Below, piece by piece: positions 32,012 through 36,386 of a stretch of DNA of 36,386 nt. A program made the translations under genes and the position numbers. Below the pieces are notes generated by a model. The model saw only the letters and a program-made list of their open reading frames with translations, did not search any database and had not been told where the DNA came from. The DNA is taken from positions 1 to 36,386 of the forward strand of contig JBCBYO010000031.1 of assembly GCA_039815825.1 (NCBI GenBank), read 5' to 3'. Numbering within the stretch: position 1 is the first letter of the stretch; each line of letters opens with the position of its first letter. The stretch is from JBCBDX01 sp039815825. GTDB lineage: Bacteria > Pseudomonadota > Alphaproteobacteria > Rhizobiales > Rhizobiaceae.

Positions 32012-33301
32012 TCAGGACGATACGCGCTCTATTTCGGCGCCGCATGCAGCGAGCTTTTCTTCCAAGCGCTCAAAACCCCGATCCAGATGATAAACGCGGT
32101 TTACCATAGTCTCGCCTTGAGCCACCAAACCAGCGATTACCAGCGCTGACGATGCCCGCAAATCCGTCGCCATCACAGGCGCACCTTTCAAAGTTGGGAC
32201 ACCGGTCACAGTCGCTGTTTGGCCTGAAAGCGAAATATCGGCGCCGAGGCGTACCAATTCCTGCACATGCATGAAACGGTTTTCAAAAATCGTTTCCTTA
32301 ATGTTGGAGACGCCATTGGCATTTGTCATCAAACCCATGAACTGGGCTTGCAGGTCCGTGGGAAAACCAGGGAATGGCTGTGTCTCCATGTCAACGGGCA
32401 AGAGACCGTTGCCATTGCGGTGGACACGGATACCCTCTTCCTCCTGTGAGATGTCCATACCCGCCGAACGCAGCGTATCGAGCGCGCTTTCCAGCAAAGA
32501 ACTATCAGCACCTTTGAGCAAAACGTTACCGCCCGCCATGCCAACGGCCATCGCATAGGTGCCGGTTTCAATACGATCGGCAATGACACGGTGACGTGCG
32601 CCATGCAGCGACGTCACGCCTTTAATATTGATCGTCGAAGTGCCCGCGCCCTCAATCTTTGCGCCCATCGCATTCAAGCACTCGGCAAGATTGACTATTT
32701 CAGGTTCCCGTGCCGCGTTTTCGAGCGTCGTGTCGCCTTTAGCCAACGCGGCCGCCATCAAAGCCACATGAGTAGCGCCAACCGATACTTTTGGGAATGC
32801 ATAGTGCGCGCCAACGAGACCATTCTTGGCCTTGGCTTTCACATAACCCGCTTCGATCTCGATATCAGCGCCGAGTGCTTCCAGAACATCGATGAAAAGA
32901 TCCACTGGGCGTGTTCCGATTGCGCAACCACCTGGAAGTGACACCACGGCTTCACCCATGCGCGCCAACAAAGGACCGACAACCCAGAACGAAGCCCGCA
33001 TTTTGGAGACAAGCTCATAAGGTGCTTTTACATCCACAATATCGCGCGCTGTGAAATGCACGGTGCGGGCAAAATTTTGTCCTTCCGCACGACGGCGGCC
33101 CGTAACAGCATAGTCGACGCCATGGTTGGAGAGGATTCGGATAAGCTGTTCTACGTCTGCCAAATGGGGCACATTTTCCAGCGTCAACGTATCGTCAGTT
33201 AGAAGCGATGCGATCATCAGGGGCAGTGCTGCGTTTTTGGCGCCAGAAATAGGCAGCACACCGTTCAACTCGTTGCCGCCGACAATACGAATGCTATCCA
33301 T
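32012..33301 (-). CDS. murA: UDP-N-acetylglucosamine 1-carboxyvinyltransferase
   Basis: First committed enzyme of peptidoglycan synthesis, transferring enolpyruvate from PEP to UDP-GlcNAc; target of fosfomycin. The 429-residue protein has GGNELNGVLPISGAKNAALP at the N-terminus. The catalytic cysteine is present in LPGGCAIGTRPVD, so the enzyme should be fosfomycin-sensitive in principle. DLRASSALVIAG lies near the C-terminus. The ATG at 33301 has AGGGGA seven bases upstream; a TTG one codon earlier is less likely. Confidence 0.97.
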   Translation of the reverse strand: MDSIRIVGGNELNGVLPISGAKNAALPLMIASLLTDDTLTLENVPHLADVEQLIRILSNHGVDYAVTGRRRAEGQNFARTVHFTARDIVDVKAPYELVSKMRASFWVVGPLLARMGEAVVSLPGGCAIGTRPVDLFIDVLEALGADIEIEAGYVKAKAKNGLVGAHYAFPKVSVGATHVALMAAALAKGDTTLENAAREPEIVNLAECLNAMGAKIEGAGTSTINIKGVTSLHGARHRVIADRIETGTYAMAVGMAGGNVLLKGADSSLLESALDTLRSAGMDISQEEEGIRVHRNGNGLLPVDMETQPFPGFPTDLQAQFMGLMTNANGVSNIKETIFENRFMHVQELVRLGADISLSGQTATVTGVPTLKGAPVMATDLRASSALVIAGLVAQGETMVNRVYHLDRGFERLEEKLAACGAEIERVSS

Positions 33302-33361
33302 CAAATTCCCCTAAATGGCAGCCCACCGCCGCCAGAATTCAAGACCCGCCATGTACGCCAT

Positions 33362-33450
33362 CCTTCGAACCGGTTCAAGGCAAGGCTGCGTCCTCGAAGT
33401 GGAATAAACCTGAGTTGTAAAACCCGGTTTTTAAGCCTCGGTTCAATGGT
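33362..33450. promoter_or_regulatory. Cluster of GGTT/AACC inverted repeats upstream of murA and the exported acidic gene
   Basis: The 220-base divergent gap holds two good dyads: GAACCGGTTC (33367–33376, extended imperfectly on both sides) and AAAACC-C-GGTTTT (33419–33431). A further CGGTTCAA copy lies near 33439. The repeated half-site suggests a regulator-binding array. No clear consensus promoter was identified. Confidence 0.4.
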
Positions 33451-33521
33451 GCCACCGATCATCACCGCCCAGTTTGACGCCAAGCCGGATGGTCCGGCGC
33501 AACTGATGAAAGGTTAGAAAA

Positions 33522-33878
33522 ATGAAATCTACAATCGCAATTAAAACACTGGGTGTAACGCTTTTTGCAGGTACTGCGCTCGCTATCGCTTCAACAATGC
33601 CCGCGTCAGCATTGTCTGGCGTCGCACCGGGCGACAACTTGGGCAGCGATGAGGCAGCTATCATCGCCGCGCTAGAAGGTTTGAGCTACACGGTTGAAGA
33701 AGTTGAGACCGAAGACGGGATGATTGAAGTCTACGTCACAACACCAGAAGGCCTTTTTGAAATCGAAATCGATGCGGAAACCGGGCTGGTCGCTGAAGTT
33801 GAGGCGGAAGATGAGGATGACGACAACGATGATGAAGATGAAGATGACGATGACGACAACGAAACGGATAACGGCTAA
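33522..33878 (+). CDS. Small exported acidic protein, PepSY-like
   Basis: Protein of 118 residues. The signal peptide ends near PASA (about residue 30). The central part (about 40–92) has the beta-alpha-beta look of a PepSY-type domain: EAAIIAALEGLSYTVEEVE, then IEVYVTTPEGLFEIEIDAETG. The last 25 residues are almost entirely Asp and Glu. The acidic tail may bind calcium or other cations. AAAGG lies eight bases before the ATG. It is followed by the membrane LuxR gene 69 bases on, with a hairpin between. Confidence 0.78.
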   Translation: MKSTIAIKTLGVTLFAGTALAIASTMPASALSGVAPGDNLGSDEAAIIAALEGLSYTVEEVETEDGMIEVYVTTPEGLFEIEIDAETGLVAEVEAEDEDDDNDDEDEDDDDDNETDNG

Positions 33879-33901
33879 ACCCGAGTAAGACCATAAAACA
33901 G

Positions 33902-33930
33902 ATCGGGCGCGGCTTGCGGCGGCGCCCGAT
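33902..33930 (+). other. Strong hairpin between the acidic exported gene and the LuxR gene
   Basis: ATCGGGCGC and GCGCCCGAT form a perfect 9-bp stem around an 11-base loop, 23 bases after the first stop codon and 17 bases before the next start. No T run follows, so it is more likely an mRNA-stabilising or attenuating element than a full terminator. Confidence 0.65.
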
Positions 33931-33947
33931 ATGAGGGAGTTGAGGCG

Positions 33948-34460
33948 ATGAAACTCTACCAGCGCCAACAACCATTTCTTGTCACGCTACTGTTTCTACA
34001 GGCAGGGTGTGCCGTATTTTTGCTTTATGATGTAATCCTTGACGTCACGGGCCTCGAATACACGGCAGGCTTTGGCGAGAACTATCCGCTTGAATATGCG
34101 GTCACCGCCACACTCATCCTCAGCATATTTTTCAGTGCGCGCGAGTTCATGGCTCTGCGCCGCCGTAATGCGCGTGTGGAAGCACAGTTGAAGGCAGCAA
34201 GCGGCGAATTTCAGCAGCTAATGTCCGATAGTTTCGAAGCTTGGGAGCTGACCAATTCCGAACGCGACGTCGCGACGCTAGCCATTAAAGGCCTATCGAT
34301 TGGCGAAATCGCCACTGTACGCCAAACGCGTGAAGGCACCATCAAAGCGCAGCTTAACGCAATCTATCGCAAAGCCGGCGTTAGCGGCCGTTCGCAGCTG
34401 ATCAGCGTCTTTGTGGAAGAATTGCTCACGGTTACGCCCGACACCGCGCCTGAAAGTTAA
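33948..34460 (+). CDS. Membrane-anchored LuxR-type transcriptional regulator
   Basis: Protein of 170 residues with two predicted membrane helices (about 8–28 and 46–64) joined by a short periplasmic loop. A coiled linker follows (REFMALRRRNARVEAQLKAA). The C-terminal LuxR HTH domain (about 100–165) includes LTNSERDVATLAIKGLSIGEIA and TIKAQLNAIYRKAGVSGRSQL. No receiver or autoinducer domain is present. GGGAG lies about 10 bases before the ATG. It probably forms an operon with the exported acidic protein, which could act as its periplasmic input; that is inference. Confidence 0.85.
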   Translation: MKLYQRQQPFLVTLLFLQAGCAVFLLYDVILDVTGLEYTAGFGENYPLEYAVTATLILSIFFSAREFMALRRRNARVEAQLKAASGEFQQLMSDSFEAWELTNSERDVATLAIKGLSIGEIATVRQTREGTIKAQLNAIYRKAGVSGRSQLISVFVEELLTVTPDTAPES

Positions 34461-34636
34461 GTCTGACGTTCGTCGTCCTCACGGGTACGCTTACTTGCTT
34501 CAATGCCTTCGTCCCGCGCATCGCCCTCACCCTCGCGACGAGCGCGGGTTTGCTGCTTGCGACGTGCAAGATTAGCGCGCAGCTGAGCGCGCAAGCGCTC
34601 ATCACGATCCGGCTGTTTTTTCGAGCCCTTTGTCAT
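34457..34636 (-). CDS. Small basic conserved protein
   Basis: Protein of 59 residues dominated by Arg, Lys, Gln and Glu (RDERLRAQLRANLARRKQQ), predicted to be helical. Similar short basic proteins occur widely in alphaproteobacteria, with no known function as far as I recall. The ATG at 34636 (MTKGSKK) is preferred; an in-frame ATG at 34666 lies inside the structured leader. Its 3' end overlaps the LuxR gene by four bases. Confidence 0.65.
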   Translation of the reverse strand: MTKGSKKQPDRDERLRAQLRANLARRKQQTRARREGEGDARDEGIEASKRTREDDERQT

Positions 34637-34641
34637 CTCGG

Positions 34642-34721
34642 TGACATAACGGCACTTCGAGGCCAAATAAAGCGCTCATTGGCCTCAAATGCCGCCTTGA
34701 AACACCAAGGGGCTTATGTCA
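34642..34721 (-). promoter_or_regulatory. Highly structured 80-nt leader, predicted three-way junction
   Basis: Four perfect inverted repeats nest without conflict. The outer stem is TGACATAA (34642–34649) with TTATGTCA (34714–34721). Inside it, CGGCA (34650–34654) pairs with TGCCG (34690–34694), and GAGGCCAA (34659–34666) with TTGGCCTC (34679–34686). A separate CCTTG (34695–34699) pairs with CAAGG (34706–34710). The result is a three-way junction. It ends five bases before the ATG of the small basic gene, so on the minus strand it would be the 5' leader. I cannot match it to a known riboswitch. Confidence 0.6.
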
Positions 34722-34751
34722 AAAGCCGCGCTACGCCAAACATCGGCATGT

Positions 34752-34826
34752 GCTGCTATAGCTCAGGGGTAGAGCACTCCCTTGGTAAGGGAGAGGCCGA
34801 GAGTTCAAATCTCTCTAGCAGCACCA
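34752..34826 (+). tRNA. tRNA-Thr (anticodon GGT)
   Basis: A full cloverleaf of 75 bases including an encoded CCA. The acceptor arms GCTGCTA/TAGCAGC pair perfectly. The anticodon stem CTCCC/GGGAG holds the loop TTGGTAA, giving anticodon GGT (34784–34786). The T arm has GTTCAAAT. It reads ACC and ACU threonine codons. No integrase or duplicated 3' end is seen beside it. Confidence 0.97.
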
Positions 34827-34862
34827 GATGTCTTCATGAGATTGCTGTTTTAGAACGGGATG

Positions 34863-36386
34863 CTAGGCGGCGTTTTTTCGCCAATTCTCACCGAGCGCAA
34901 ATTGAATAAAATCATTTGTCGGCATTGGCTTGGCGAGAGCAAAGCCTTGCAGCGAGCTGCATCCAAGATCGCGCAGGATCGCCACATGTTCCATCGTCTC
35001 AACACCTTCAGCCACGACATCGATGCCCAAGGACATCCCGATTTCAATGATAGAAGAGACAATCCTGCGTTGGCGCGAACACTCGACAATCGGCTTGATC
35101 AGCCGTCTTTCAATTTTCAATCGAGAAGGATTGAGGTGTAGCAATCCGACGATTGAAGCGTGTCCGGTGCCAAAATCATCGATTTCAATATCGATGCCCA
35201 AGCCTGAAAGGCTTTCAATATTTTGTGTCACCGTTTCGTTTTCTTCGTCGAGGAAAATCGATTCCAATAGCTCAAAAGACAGTTCACCGGGCGTAATCGG
35301 CAAACCGTTTAGCAGGTTCATCAAATCTGGGTCACTTAGGTGGCCAGCAGAAACGTTCACCGACTTCTTGGGTATATGCAGCCCGGCAGCTTCCCAACGT
35401 TTGGACTGGAAAAGCGTTTTCAAAAGGATCATCCGATCAATATTTTGCACCACGCTCAGTTCTTCGGCCATGCCCAAAAACGCTTCAGGTGTCAAAATGC
35501 CTTTGGACGGGTGCTTCCATCGCGCAACAGCCTCTACGCCTGTGATATCAAGCGTGTGCGCATCAAATTGCGGCTGGAAATACGGAACAAATTCTTGATT
35601 TTCCAACCCCTGCAAAATTTCGTCCGCCAAAACTTTTTGAGATAGTATCTCTGCTTTCAGTGAAGCATCGAAAAACTCATACCGGTTTCTTCCGCGCCGT
35701 TTAGCCCGGTACAACGCCAAATCTGCATCGATCAACATTTGGCTGTTTGAAGAGGCCACATCATCCCGATCCGCGATAGCGATGCCGATGCTGGCGCCAA
35801 AACGACAGGTATGGCCATGATAGACGACTGGCTTGCTCAACTGCGTGATGACACGGCCAGCAAACTCTTCCAACCAACCCTTTTCAATACGATCGGTCGT
35901 TATGACCACAAACTCATCGCCGCCTACACGCGCAACATAGTCAGTGCGCGAAATGTTGCGTCTTAGAACATTGGCGGCGTGGACAAGCATCGCATCGCCA
36001 GCAGCATGGCCAAGCGTATCGTTGATCTGTTTAAAACGGTCCAAATCAATGTGAATCAAAGCGGTGGGCGAGACTTCTGAACCGCTACCAAATACCTTTT
36101 GATCAAGGAAACGTCGATTAGGCAGGCCAGTCAGCACGTCGTGCAAGGAAGCGTGCTCCATCTGTTGGCGCGCCTCTTCCAGCGCAGCCGTACGGCCCTC
36201 CGCGCTCCTTTTTGCTTCAATCAGACTGGTTTTCAGCTGGAGCTCTTCCGAGACATCCCAATTAACGCCGAGGATCTTTGCGCCTCCACCCGGCGTAACA
36301 TGCGTTGCACCGATGGTTCTGATCCAACGCGTTGATCCCGGCTCGGGAACAACGCGGAAAACGGAGCGGTAGGTGTTACCAGTTTC
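34863..36386 (-). CDS. PAS-GGDEF-EAL cyclic-di-GMP signalling protein (5' end outside window)
   Basis: Partial gene; the frame is open to the right edge. In order it encodes a PAS/PAC segment (RVVPEPGSTRWIRTIG, then GVNWDVSEEL), a short coiled linker, a GGDEF domain with intact GGDEF (RVGGDEFVVI) and an EAL domain. The cyclase inhibitory RxxD motif is absent: the expected arginine is Ser in ISRTD. The EAL domain has EAVARW in place of EAL, and NVSAGHL, ELLES, DDFGTG and EGVET are present. LKIE replaces the usual LKID. Both synthesis and breakdown of c-di-GMP are possible. An internal ATG at 36161 is not the real start. It converges with the tRNA. Confidence 0.9.
   Translation of the reverse strand, partial: ETGNTYRSVFRVVPEPGSTRWIRTIGATHVTPGGGAKILGVNWDVSEELQLKTSLIEAKRSAEGRTAALEEARQQMEHASLHDVLTGLPNRRFLDQKVFGSGSEVSPTALIHIDLDRFKQINDTLGHAAGDAMLVHAANVLRRNISRTDYVARVGGDEFVVITTDRIEKGWLEEFAGRVITQLSKPVVYHGHTCRFGASIGIAIADRDDVASSNSQMLIDADLALYRAKRRGRNRYEFFDASLKAEILSQKVLADEILQGLENQEFVPYFQPQFDAHTLDITGVEAVARWKHPSKGILTPEAFLGMAEELSVVQNIDRMILLKTLFQSKRWEAAGLHIPKKSVNVSAGHLSDPDLMNLLNGLPITPGELSFELLESIFLDEENETVTQNIESLSGLGIDIEIDDFGTGHASIVGLLHLNPSRLKIERRLIKPIVECSRQRRIVSSIIEIGMSLGIDVVAEGVETMEHVAILRDLGCSSLQGFALAKPMPTNDFIQFALGENWRKNAA

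Noticed and set aside
34752..34826. tRNA-Thr as an integration site for a mobile element
   Set aside because: No integrase, no duplicated tRNA 3' end and no foreign gene block beside it.

Overview
The window reads as a chromosomal segment of an alphaproteobacterium, most likely Hyphomicrobiales (Rhizobiales). The grounds are the gene order murA–DUF2948–hisD–UPF0262–infA–maf–yacG, the rhizobial-type arsR/arsC/aqpS/arsH cluster, and pyrC divergent from ygfZ. Base composition is moderate to high GC, apart from one AT-rich ORF near 26.6–27.1 kb. I see no transposase, integrase, prophage or CRISPR array. The genus cannot be named from this alone.

Layout. 0.1–0.5 kb: RNase P RNA on the minus strand. 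0.5–3.3 kb: a Gfo/Idh/MocA oxidoreductase divergent from glycerol kinase. 3.3–8.0 kb: a zinc-uptake locus, with znuA and a COG0523 (CobW-like) GTPase on the minus strand and znuC-znuB-zur on the plus strand, around a shared AT-rich control region with a Zur-like palindrome. 8.0–9.4 kb: an alpha/beta hydrolase divergent from an HxlR regulator. 9.4–12.5 kb: pyrC divergent from ygfZ–HD hydrolase–tyrosine phosphatase. 12.5–19.9 kb: alkB and nadC, a Tat-exported metallophosphatase on the opposite strand, then nadB–agmatine-deiminase-like–nadA (transcribed nadA first). 20.0–23.2 kb: a tightly overlapping arsenic operon, arsR–arsC–aqpS–arsC–arsC–arsH, with three arsenate reductases of two unrelated folds. 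23.2–26.1 kb: an exported SH3 protein, an MFS transporter and recO. 26.2–28.5 kb: three proteins I do not recognise, one of them AT-rich. 28.5–33.3 kb: yacG, maf, infA, UPF0262, hisD, DUF2948 and murA, all on the minus strand. 33.5–34.5 kb: a small exported acidic protein and a membrane-anchored LuxR-type regulator. 34.5–36.4 kb: a small basic protein preceded by a strongly structured 80-nt leader, tRNA-Thr(GGT), and a PAS-GGDEF-EAL protein that runs off the right end.

How the parts work together. The zinc genes form a full import, distribution and repression circuit. The nad genes supply de novo quinolinate and NAD, with two predicted Tat substrates embedded in or beside them. The ars genes reduce arsenate and would release arsenite through an aquaglyceroporin rather than through ArsB or Acr3. 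The best candidates for something undescribed are the structured leader at 34642–34721, the unknown genes at 26174–28475, the Tat-signal deiminase translationally coupled to nadB, and the exported-protein/membrane-LuxR pair. No intergenic gap exceeds about 250 bases.
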